NCBI GenBank assembly: GCA_033220425.1
Contig: CM065646.1
Coordinates: forward strand, 2,797,501-2,861,500
DNA: 64,000 nt
Source: Lepraria neglecta
Lineage: Eukaryota > Ascomycota > Lecanoromycetes > Lecanorales > Stereocaulaceae
Direction: 5' to 3'
Shown here: piece after piece, positions 1 through 9,808 of the stretch
Layout of the letters: each line of letters starts with the position of its first letter
Numbering within the stretch: the stretch's first letter is position 1
Position numbers and translations under genes: made by a program
The notes under the pieces: model-generated
The model's input: only the letters and a program-made list of their open reading frames with translations
Databases searched by the model: none
Told to the model about the DNA's origin: nothing

Positions 1-39
1 AGCATCGAAGTCACGCATTTGCCAATCTCACGGTAGAGC

Positions 40-1139
40 ATGGCTCAAAACGACATACACCGAAACTGTTCGACACCCCTGAAGAAGATGGTTGATTTTG
101 ATGAGAGCACTATGCGGACCGAGAAGCTGCCTTCAAACTCTGTCTACATATCTACGGATCCAATGTTATCACCCGGTCGAGAACATGTACACACTGAGCC
201 ATCACTGCAGGCCTCGAACGGCGCTTCTATTCTAGCTGACGACATGCTACTTCACCTTACCCTTGAAACAAGCAATCCCTCCCTTGAAGCGGCTGCGGAT
301 CGAGATGACCACATGATCAACAGTGTATCGCAGGCGTCGTTCCATCAAAAAACCGAAGACGGTGCCGTCTCTACCAGCCTGTCGCCGCAAACTCCGGCAA
401 GCCATATAACAAGTGCATATCATCCAGAAGAACGTGATCTCAAAGATTTTGAAGGCCTCAGAGACGCACAACATTAACGTATCCTTTGGGACCTAAGCGG
501 CGTCAACGATTCCCAGAAGAAGACGACTTTCCCAATTGGATCTCGGTCAAGACTTTGGACCCGTTATGGAAGCCTGATGAGGCTGTGGAACATTGTATCG
601 TCTTGCTACACGACTCTGCAAGTTCTGAAAGTTCTTTAGAACAATTGGCACTAAGGCTAAGGAGGAGACATCACGACAACGCGTTTCTCCTATTGCGCGG
701 CTTATAGGGAACGTACTGCGGTCGCCCTGGGTATGCATAGAACAATCCCCAGATGCCGTTCGATGGGACTTTCCTAGAGACGTTCAAAACACTTCTCATA
801 GATATTGCGACCAATGGGTTAGTGGCCAAATGTGGCTTCGAGTTGCATGATGTTGTGGTTATTGGATATGGTCAAGGTGGAATGGCAGCCTTATGGAGAG
901 AAAGTGAATTTGGCGGAATCATCTCAATTGATGGGCCAATGCCCGAATGCCTCCCTCTATGTTCAACCACCAAAGCCAAAACTCCTGCCTTGGTCCTCAA
1001 AGGCTGTTCTGGGTCCATAAACGCCAAGCAGCTGCTAGAGGTATTTGAAAATTTTGAATGTACTATTAGCGACTCCAAGCCTGGTGATTACCACGTACTT
1101 CCGGGACCGTCCGAGATGGAGACCATGTGTCGATTCTAA
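40..1139 (+). pseudogene. Decayed hydrolase-like segment 5' of patatin remnant
   Basis: Three open stretches (40-477, 486-707, 753-1139) lie in different frames and together look like one broken coding region. The first is low-complexity and Ser/Thr rich, with no recognisable domain. The second and third carry features of an alpha/beta-hydrolase (phospholipase/carboxylesterase type): a strand ending LLLRGL near 700, and a nucleophile-elbow-like GYGQGGMAAL near 868-897 in which the usual GxSxG serine is replaced by glutamine. A TAG at about 738 falls where a tryptophan codon would keep the frame open. The segment runs directly into the patatin remnant, so it may be the N-terminal part of the same ancestral gene or a separate one. 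Assignment to a hydrolase is inference from motif layout. Confidence 0.4.
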
Positions 1140-1140
1140 G

Positions 1141-2900
1141 TCATCGAGTCAGAAGGGAAGAATGGACAAAGAAAGCGGTCATTAGCTTTGGTAAGCAATG
1201 AGAAAGTTTCAAGCGTTTCCACTGCCGACTCGATTGTAGATGGCGGCGGAATAAGAGGTCATGGCAGTCTGTTGATCCTGCAAGCACTCATGGTCAAGAT
1301 AAAGAAAGAGAAGACTCGTATACAAGAAGCAGAGAGCGGTACAAGTACGGCTCATTCGAGTTTCGCGCCCTGCACCTACAAGCCGACTAAGAAAGCGTCT
1401 ATGGTCAGAGATCGAGGAAGATCGGAGCCCCAGCCTGTGGAGCCGTCCGAAACTGACGCTCAGGCCTGCAGCAATGTCTCGTGCACGCGTCTCAGCGTCG
1501 TACTTGCCATGTCACTATTTCGACTACGTTGCTGGAACTAGTACCGGAGGGTTAGCTCATTGGAATCTTAAGGATAACCACATACTAATATCGATCAAGG
1601 CTCATCGGCATTATGCTATCCTGTCTCCGCATGACCGTCGACGATTGTTTAGAAGAATACGAGACGTTTGGGACAAAACCTTTGTCCATCCCTGTCCTCT
1701 GTCATGCAAAGGCATAGTACGGCACAAATACAACGCCAAATCGCTCGAGAAAGCCATCGGAGAGGTGTTTGAGAGACACAGTGTTAAGAGACTTGGTTGG
1801 AAGTACCAAACAGAGAGAGATCTCTGCAGATGGTATAGAAGCCAAGATCCTGTGGTTACTGAGTTCTATGCTAGTATTGGTCATACGACAGCATCGTCCT
1901 CGCATATCCGGAAAATCAAACCAGAGGCGATATGCCGTATTTGTTTCGTACTTACCAAGCTCCACCGTTGGCGCCAGACCGGCGTCTGGCTAGCCTATAT
2001 GAGGAGCCTAAGACCGATAGATACTTATTGGAGAGGTTTAAGGCTGCTTGGCACAAAAGACTCAAACCAGATGCGATCGAAGAGCATAAAGCTAGCCTAG
2101 AAGCGCTGTTCAGCGAAGATTCAAGATTGTATCCAAGGCCATTGTCAACTGTGGAAGTTGCTCTCAGCGGCACCTGGTAACTTTTCCTCTATTAAGATCA
2201 TGCCTCCTCCCAAGCGGTTAAAAGCAACAGAAACGAATCAGATTCAAAGATGGTGGTTTCGGTTCCAACAACCCCAGCGAGGAGGCATATCACGATATCA
2301 TTGCAACTCATGGGGGCCTACGCAAAACATAGGACCATTTGTGAGCATCAGTACCGGCGAGTCACGTTTCAAGTTGTTCACAAAGAAAGAGAACTTCCGT
2401 GACTCTCTTGCCAATTTCAAGGCTGCAACACAGAGGCCAACACTGACTACGTTGACCCATCAAAGTATGCTCCAGCATGCAAATCATAACAACGAAGTGG
2501 CCTTTCCTTAATTCCGATTCGAAGGCGGCTGAGACCTAGGTGCTGTCGTCATGGACGAATGAAGACCTACAAGTGCACGTTTTGGACTCAAGAACTTCCA
2601 GGTTCGGGTATGAAGGCGCTTAGAAAGATTCTATTGGCCGTCGCAGAGTATCTGGAGCAACCTGAGGTAGAAAGGCAACTCGATGATTGTGCCAGAATAC
2701 CGGTTGAGAGACGGCGTCTCCGCACCCGCAGTATTTTGCAATGGGAGCGATATGCCTCGACGTTATACTTCTTGTGCGATGACGAGGATTGCAAAGAAGC
2801 CGAGCCTCTGCCTCCTCTGACAAAACGCCCACCTCTTTAATAGAGCTGCCCGTTTCAATACGACCCAAGAATTCAGGGAACGCTTAGCTGATACACACGG
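1141..2900 (+). pseudogene. Patatin-like phospholipase, decayed
   Basis: Patatin-like phospholipases hydrolyse acyl esters with a Ser-Asp dyad. Three signature blocks are present in order: the oxyanion-hole motif DGGGIRG at about 1240-1260, the nucleophile block GTSTGG at about 1538-1555, and the Asp motif DGGFGSNNP at about 2250-2276. They lie in different frames. An intron just before DGGGIRG (donor about 1190, acceptor about 1238) is at the same place as in the intact paralogue at 59.6-62.1 kb, and a second follows GTSTGG in both. Beyond introns, frame jumps near 1475, 1680 and 1930 cannot be spliced away, so the gene is broken. A PYLFRTY block (about 1935) is shared with the intact copy. 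The region after 2500 is probably the degraded C-terminal part. Confidence 0.8.
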
Positions 2901-4281
2901 TATTGACCTTGCAAATATGCAACAAAGGGTCGACAAATGCCGAGAGTACTATTGGTTACATCCAGGTGGAGCAATGGCGTAATCTAGTCTCTAATTGTGT
3001 CATCGTCTGCCAGAATTTGTCTAGCCTATCAAAACCCCCAAAATATGCCATCATGATCAATGAAACATGGAGTTTCCGAGGCAGTATGGCTCATAGCAAC
3101 ACTTTGGACAACCATATATAATTTGGTAGTCCATGATGAATGGTCAGACCGCCTGCGGCCGAATTCCTACCACTCCAAACACATGTCATCTCCCGAGGAT
3201 GAATATGCTCGCCCAGCTTGTCTATCTATACCTAAAAATCATTCTATAATTTGCTCGGGACAATGTACCGTTGCAAAGACGTCCGTCAGAGACGTGGACG
3301 AACGAAATTTGGGCTGTGGAGAGTGTCATCGGCCTGAACGAGGATTTAGGTAATCCTTCGGCTTCCCCTGAGAATTAATGTGTACCCTTAGATATGCGAA
3401 GGTTCATATGCATTCCGTGGGGGCACCACGGTCTCATCATGATTCTCCCAAACCATCTGGATGCCAGCAAAAATTTCGAAGAGCAGCCAAACTTAAATGT
3501 ATATCTTTGAAGGCTCCGGCTCAGGGGTCTCAATGGCGCGAAAGGGACGGCGTGGGGTCACACCACATCATGTTGATCAGTGTACCTTCGAAGGAGGATG
3601 GTGCGAGGCGCGAACTGCACTGCTAGTGCCACTATCAGTGTCGTATTGAGCGGCAAAATTTCAGCCCTATCTCAAGATTCTGTCTGCACCAACAATTGGC
3701 TGCCTGGAAAAGGTTTCTACAATAGTGGACTTGATGCACGAGGAGCTCAACCTTCCCTGCCAGCACAAGGCCAGCATAGGATTGAAGTAGGGCCGAAAAA
3801 AGACTCAATAGGTCAAAACATACCTAAAGCATAAAGTTCACACTGACTGTGCAAAGGATATGGTATACAGGTGACAATACACTAGCCAACGCAACGCGAA
3901 GGCCACACTATGCTACACCGTATTACGCACTGGCAGTGCATATTGACAGTACACTGATCATGCAGGGAAACGCTGAGAACCCTACTCTAGCTTTGACTTT
4001 CCCCACGATCCGCTTTGCCTTGACAAGGGTAGCTTTTGGCGTACGTGGACTTGGCTCAGCTTGCTTGAAGTGAAGCAAGAACAAAGTGACGAATCGCTTT
4101 GCCAATCAATGACGTAGTCATTCTATCATGGAACATGGTAGCACAGCCATCATTGCGGCATTCAAGACAACGTTTCCCACGTTAACTACAGTTAAAGACC
4201 TTCTCTACCTCAACTATACTGTCTGACCAACCTCATCGAGCTCTCTCATTTCGAATCCAGACACCAGCGAATCGATTACGC
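2901..4281. other. Gene-poor stretch after patatin remnant
   Basis: Only short ORFs in changing frames are present (for example 3060-3353, 3378-3626, 3580-3834). The plus strand between 3270 and 3840 has a protein-like feel, including a possible intron at about 3349 and an FEGGWCEARTAL stretch near 3588, so it may be another degraded exon set. No family can be named. Confidence 0.4.
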
Positions 4282-4673
4282 CATGCCTTCCAACCCTAAA
4301 GTTCCCGTCTTCGATCCTGCAAAGGAGCTGCTGCGCTGGTCCCCTTGTCAATGCTCGAACGTGCGTTAGATCCTATTGTTCCCACCCAACAAGTCTGACG
4401 CTGGGTAACATGCTAAGCTATGGCGTAACCGACAGCCATTTCACGATGACGGTTCCGAAACCTAGAGGGGTTTTCCATATCTACAAGATCGACGGCGAAG
4501 ACAGCTACATGGAAATGCAGCCGGAGGACCGGAGCACTTTGGGCATGACTCGTGTACACCGGGTGGAATTTGGGCAGCTGAGTTGGCATGACACGCACTG
4601 GAAACTACTGTTCTTCGCAGAGGCCCGTGTACCTCACATCGGGCCCAGCCCAGCAGGTTTCGGAGTTGAATAG
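4282..4673 (+). other. Possible short ORFs of unknown function
   Basis: An ATG at 4282 opens a 28-codon ORF and another at 4410 opens 87 codons (MLSYGVTDSHF...). A possible intron (donor at 4360-4366, acceptor ending about 4434) does not join them in frame. No domain, signal peptide or membrane segment is evident. They could be non-coding or remains of one small gene. Confidence 0.2.
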
Positions 4674-5330
4674 AGCGTGGAGGAGGTGCATGGCACAGCG
4701 GGGCTACAGAATGCTTCTGAAACGTAGTCTGTCCGATCGATAAAGGCTCTCCAAAGCGATATGAGTGTATGACCACTCAACTTCTACATGTTCTAATGAA
4801 AAGTGACTCCACGGTTCGAAATGAATTATCGAATAACAACGTATTGTGAAATGAACATTTGTAAGTTACTCATTGTACTTTAAAGAGTCTTAGAAAATCG
4901 ACCTTGTTCGAAGGCGTATGTTGGACGTAGGTAGATCTATTGAGCATTCTATCTGACATTATTTAGCTTGGATTCCGTTCATTCGCAAGCTGTACATGGA
5001 ACTATTAGCTTGGTACGTTGAACACCCCATCTAATCTTTTCCCGATTGTATTTACTCTATTCCATTTCCTCGTGAACTGTTTCGAGTTTCAAGTTTCAAG
5101 GCTAAATTCCAAGAAGATAATACATATAACGGCATGGTCACGGTCGTTTTAGGAGAGTACACGAGATAGTACATCTGCCTGATGGAGTAGTTGGAGCTCG
5201 ACAGTATTCTGAACGAATCAAATCCTCAAACCTCTGAAACGTTTTGAAGAGATAACGTTGTTCATAGTATACATGGCCTTGATAGCATTCAATGTAGACG
5301 AAATTCAATCATTGGCTTCATATCCTCTGG
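4674..5330. other. Intergenic, nothing recognised
   Basis: The sequence is moderately AT-rich, with no ORF worth calling on either strand and no obvious repeat before the palindromic array begins near 5330. Confidence 0.6.
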
Positions 5331-6410
5331 CTGTTGTCTGGACGAGAGAATTTGATTTTGTATAGGAGATCTGTATGGGAGACTTCCACTGCTCCTGCCT
5401 AAGCTTGTATGGGAACTGCTTCCACAGAACATCTTCTCCATGCAAAGTTCGATCCGTGAAACCTGATCTCTCAACCCTCCTCTACACTTCTCCCATGCAA
5501 AATTTGTACGAGCGATGACTCCCCGGTGCTCCAACCTAAAATCTTCTGTGGGAGATCTCCCAGCGCTCTCTAACAGCTCTCCTATAACGCTCTATCGTGC
5601 AAATCTTTGTATAAGAGATGTGATCTCTTAGTCCTAGCGAGCGGATCTTATACAAAGTTATGCAGGAGAACTCTCCAATCGCTGGCATTAAGCTTTCATG
5701 ATTTTGTATGGTCACATAGCTCGCATTACATGGCTTACAGAGCTCCTACACATTTCCCTATGCAAAATTTCTGTATGAGAGATTTGATCTCCCAGTGCTA
5801 GCGAACGGACATCCCATACAAAATTTTCTTGGAGGACTCTTCGCTTCCAGTCGGCCCTTCAACTGCTTTGTGGGAGATCTCCCAGCACGACCATAGAGAT
5901 TTCTATAAGACCCTCCTCTGCAATTTTTTGTATGGGAGATCTGATCTCTCACCATTTCTATGTAATTCTCCCGTACAAAGTTTTATACGAGAAAACTTCG
6001 GCCGCTCCCACTGGACATATCAAATATTTGTACACGAGTTCGTCCACGGCTGCCACAGCTTCTATTGTACAGACCCACAGAGCTCCTATGCGACTCTTTC
6101 GCACCACAGTGTGTATGGGAGATTTGTTCGCTTATATCGGGAGATCAGATCTCCCCTACAAAGCTTGACATGGGAGCTCTCCAATCGCAGTCAATAGTCT
6201 GGTCAAGATCTTGTATGGGAGATCTCCCAGCAAAATCTCCCAACGCTCTCAGCCCTCCCAAACAACCGTCTCAAGCGATAATTTATGTGGGAGATATAAT
6301 CTCCCAACGCCTCAATAACTGTCTCCCACACAAAATTTTGTATGAGAGCTCACCGTTCCCACGGCTCTCACCCAAGGTCAAGTTCTGGTAGGAGATCTCC
6401 CAGCGCTCTC
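5330..6410. repeat. Array of degenerate short palindromic repeats
   Basis: About a dozen variants of a GGGAGATCT-type element recur through 1.1 kb. Examples are tgtgggagatctcccagc near 5549, 5870 and 6214; gtatgggagatctgatctc near 5930; gggagatcagatctcccc near 6139; gggagatataatctccca near 6288; and ggagatctcccagcgctctc near 6392. Many are self-complementary, centred on AGATCT. Interleaved with them is a second palindromic word, variants of catacaaaattttgtatg, for example near 5762, 5815, 5922, 5975 and 6335. Spacing is irregular (about 60-120 bp), so this is not a strict tandem repeat and not a CRISPR array. Short ORFs inside are created by the repeats. A single similar word (gtgggagatct) occurs outside, near 13600. 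Confidence 0.7.
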
Positions 6411-7060
6411 AGTGACCCAAAAAGTTTGGCGTCGTTCATCCGAAGAAGGTTTTAATATACTAACATGGACTCATAGACCAATGATTCGACATGATTTCCA
6501 ATTCCATCACCCCCTGTGCTGCTCTATTCGGTCCACCAATAGACCTACAAACTGCACTTTCTCGGCTTTACAAAAACTTAACTTGACGCAAAGTCTGGCC
6601 TTTTACCCTTCAACGCGCAAATTTGCAACTCGAAAACCTTGAATATCTGACAAATTAGCACTCAATGTGGTTCCTCTTCCTCTAAAAGAGGACTCCAATC
6701 AATTCGCCCGCTCAGCTACTACTGCTCAGCTGCTTACTGCTTTCCTCGTCCACTGCTCTTGCTCCTGTCTTTACTGCTCTCCCACAGCTCTGCTCCTCAC
6801 CGATCTGGCTTTGCTCCCACTGCTCAGGCTGCGCTCTCTAGTGCTCTTCCTCTGCTTCCAGTATATTTGCGTTACTCTGCGTCTGCTCTTGCTTGCTCAA
6901 TGATGCTCCCACTGGTTGCTCCGCCTGTCACCTGTGGCTCGTTTTCATGCTTCTCTGCTGGATCCGTGAGGTCTTCAAAAAGTCTGTTCTTTCAATAATG
7001 TTTTACGTGCCTTTCCCTGCCAATGCAATAAAAATTATCGCCATAAATGATCTCAGAACA
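6411..7060. other. Intergenic, pyrimidine-rich
   Basis: From about 6700 to 6910 the plus strand is dominated by irregular repeats of ctgctc/gctcct words, giving leucine-rich ORFs (6667-6903, 6759-6998) that I regard as composition artefacts. The CT-rich minisatellite at 59 kb has a similar composition. Confidence 0.5.
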
Positions 7061-7063
7061 GCA

Positions 7064-7213
7064 GCTCAGATAGTGTAATGGCCAGCACGTCAGGTATATA
7101 CCCATTTGGGCATCGGGGCAGGTTCCCACCTGCTTTGGTCTGCTTCCGTCTCGGAAGTGCTGATACTTCACCGAACGTCCCTGGAAATCTCAGTTCGAAT
7201 CTGAGTCTGAGCA
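7064..7213 (+). other. tRNA-like element 1 (A/B boxes, long insertion)
   Basis: The ends form a perfect 7-bp acceptor-type stem (gctcaga 7064-7070 with tctgagc 7206-7212). A D-arm follows (gtg 7073-7075 / cac 7086-7088), and the T-arm is perfect: ctcag, loop ttcgaat (7194-7200), ctgag, directly abutting the acceptor strand as in a real tRNA. An anticodon-type stem can be drawn (tcagg 7090-7094 with cctgg 7180-7184), but about 85 nt lie inside it instead of 7. The loop lacks a clear U33-anticodon. It could be an intron-bearing tRNA pseudogene or the head of a tRNA-derived SINE. Element 2 downstream shares the ends. Confidence 0.6.
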
Positions 7214-7296
7214 GTATTCACTTTGTCTTCCATCAATCTTGCCAGCGAATCAATCAAATACAGAAAAAGGAACTACCAACGAAACGAACAGGCTGA

Positions 7297-7431
7297 GTTC
7301 AGATAGTGCAGTGGTCAGCACGTCAGGTGTCCGCTGGTTCTGGGCATCGGAGGGGATGGTAAATGCTGCCGTCTCGTTTTGCAGGGCTTGACAGTTCCTG
7401 AAACCCTTAGTTTCGAATCTGAGTCTGGGCA
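7297..7431 (+). other. tRNA-like element 2, followed by T-run
   Basis: This is a second copy of the element at 7064. The acceptor stem gttcaga (7297-7303) pairs with tctgggc (7424-7430) using two G-U pairs. The A-box region tagtgcagtggtcagcacgtcagg and B-box region tttcgaatctgag match copy 1 closely, while the middle differs in length and sequence except for tgggcatcgg. A long T-rich run (from about 7436), suitable as a Pol III terminator, follows directly. Conserved ends with a divergent middle suggest a tRNA-derived family rather than one functional tRNA. Confidence 0.6.
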
Positions 7432-7612
7432 GCCCTTTTTTTTTCTCTTTTTTTTCTCTTGGGCTTGTGCTTGAAAATGGGAAGGGCGAATTGATGAAAT
7501 AGAATATATAGACTCCCGAATGCTCCGTACCTAAATGAATCTCTAACGAATCCCCATCGACTCCTGAACGCTACGATACTATGTACAACACTTTCTCTCT
7601 TTGAGAATGGGA

Positions 7613-9302
7613 TCATTGACCAGGCGAGATAAGCAAGCCCTTCTTCTGGGCGTCGTGATCCCAGCCTCCTGCTCTAGCTTCACCACCATGCACTTCCGCG
7701 TAGCCTTTAACCCTAGCCTCAAGTTCAGGTCTGAAATGTCGTACGAGACCTTGCAGTGGCCATGCGAACGCTTCGCCCAGAGCTAGAAGGGATATCAGCA
7801 TACCTGTTATCTTAGTCATAAATAAGCGAGGACTTACCGCAGATAGTATGTCCCTCAACCTGCTTCGTCAACTCCTGCAACATATCGATCTCCCTCGCCC
7901 TGGCTTGGCCCTTCTCGAACCTCTTCATAATCTGCTCAGTCCACTTGCTGCCCTCTCTGCACGGCGTGCACTGTCCGCAGCTCTCATGCTTATAGAATGA
8001 CGCCAATCGCGATATAGCCCGCACCACATCCGTGCTCTTATCCATCACGATCACTGCTGCGGTGCCTAGGCCTGATTGACTGTCCTTGAGTGCGTCGAAA
8101 TCCATCAATTGTTCATCGCAGGTCATCTTAGGGAGAATGGGCGTTGATGAACCACCGGGAATAATTGCTTTCAAGTTATCCCACCCGCCTCGTACGCCAC
8201 CGGCGTGCTTCTCGATGAGTTCTTTGAGGGGAATGGACATTTCTTCTTCGACGGTGCAGGGGTTGTTGACGTGACCGGATATGCAGAAGAGTTTAGTTCC
8301 AGCATTGCGTTCGCGACCAAATGAATTGAACCAGCTGGCGCCACGACGGATGATTGTAGGAGCGACGGCGACTGTTTCGACATTGGCGACGGTGGAGGGA
8401 CATCCAAATAGACCAACTGATGCTGGGAAAGGGGGCTTTAGGCGAGGTTTCCCTGGTTTGCCTTCTAGTGATTCGATAAGGGATGTCTCTTCACCGCAGA
8501 CATAAGCCCCCATCCCACGGTGGATGAAGACATCAAAGTCATATCCACTACCACAAGCATTCTTTCCGATCAATCCCTCTTTATAAGCCTCCTGAATCGC
8601 TCGCTGGAGCACGGTAGCTTCATGATAGAATTCCCCTCGGATGTAGATGTATGCTGCGCTGCAGTTCATAGCTCGGCCGGCGACTAAACAGCCTTCGACA
8701 AGCTTGTGGGGGTCTTTACGCATGATTTCTCGGTCTTTGCAGGTTCCGGGTTCGCCTTCGTCCGCGTTTACGACGAGGTAGCGGGGTTTGGTGTCTTTGT
8801 CCCAGTCTTTGAAGTTCATGAATGACTGTATTGGTTAGCATTGGTATGTCTGGTGGGGTGTGATGGAGGCGTACCCATTTCATGCCTGAAGGGAATCCAG
8901 CGCCACCGCGTCCTCTGAGGCCAGACGCTTTGATTTCCGAGATGAGCTGGCCAAGTCCGTTAGCCAGACATTTAACAACCAAGATAGTTGGAGACCAACC
9001 CAATCATGACCCTTAAGAATTATCTCCTTCGTCTTATACCAATCCCCATACTTCATCGCACTCTTCAAATCCGCCCCATGATGCCCATACAGATTCTGAA
9101 ATATCCGATCCTGATCCTTCAATCCCCCAAAATGGGTCCGCTTCGGCGGCGGTGCATCCTGTACGGTGGCTAGCTCTCGCCGTTGTTGTCGTTGGGATGG
9201 TGTATGCACTCCATTGAGCCGCGAGGTGGCGGAGACGGAGGGGTGGAGATGATGGGAGAGAGCGCTGAGGGGCTTGGGAGCGGCGGCCCGTGATGTGATC
9301 AT
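7613..9302 (-). CDS. nuo51: NADH:ubiquinone oxidoreductase 51 kDa subunit (NDUFV1/NuoF type)
   Basis: This subunit of mitochondrial complex I binds NADH, FMN and one 4Fe-4S cluster and takes electrons from NADH in the matrix arm. Five exons, joined in frame: 9302-9000, 8946-8875, 8825-7838 and 7782-7613, with introns of about 50 bp. The first listed exon starts at ATG 9302, and the total is 510 codons, normal for the family. The first 40 or so residues are rich in Arg, Ser and Ala with no acids, as in a mitochondrial presequence. Visible motifs are the glycine-rich flavin/NADH loop [13 protein letters not shown] (about residue 109), [15 protein letters not shown], the cluster ligands [11 protein letters not shown] and the last ligand in HTIC, which is split by the final intron before [12 protein letters not shown]. 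All key residues are present and no damage is seen. The exon count in coordinates above is four. Confidence 0.95.
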
Positions 9303-9808
9303 TGCTGTTGAAGAGATGTAGAGGAGGGAGGAGAGGTACTGGTGTGGGTGTTGTAGGGTGGCTGATTTTGCGGGATAATGTCGAGGTCATCGAGTAGATA
9401 AGCGGGATGTGATTGGTTGGGAATGAATCGCGCTAGTACATCGACTTCTACTTTGGCACGTTCCTCTTCACTGTTCAGATCCACGTTTCCGCTCCTTACG
9501 ATTCACAAATAGCATATATCTCACTCTGACTGTGAGTAAAGTGACACCCTGAAAATTCGACTGGCGGTATTTTCATACCCAGATTAAAGTAGTCTGCTTT
9601 GAGCATCGGCATATGGGACGATCTCTACGTATCCCCTTTCTACAAAGGATTTGTGTATCTCAAGAAATGTGCAATGTGGCTTGCCAGGGTTTGCGTAGGA
9701 CATTCCTCATATTCATAAACTTATTAAGTATATTTTTAAGTCAAGAATACCTCCCATATCCATCCCATATGTCAACATATACACCAGCCAAGGGTTCAAA
9801 CTCCCCAT
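9303..9808. other. Intergenic between nuo51 start and wall-protein stop
   Basis: This is the upstream region of nuo51. A 61-codon minus-strand ORF (9299-9484) overlaps the nuo51 start in another frame and has no recognisable feature. No repeat is seen. Confidence 0.5.

Noticed and set aside
5330-6410. Palindromic array considered as a CRISPR array or as transposon terminal repeats
   Set aside because: Repeat length and spacing vary, there are no unique spacers of constant length, and no transposase ORF lies near.
6667-6998. Leucine-rich plus-strand ORFs as membrane proteins
   Set aside because: They arise from irregular ctgctc repeats; two frames give similar hydrophobic strings, a sign of composition rather than coding.
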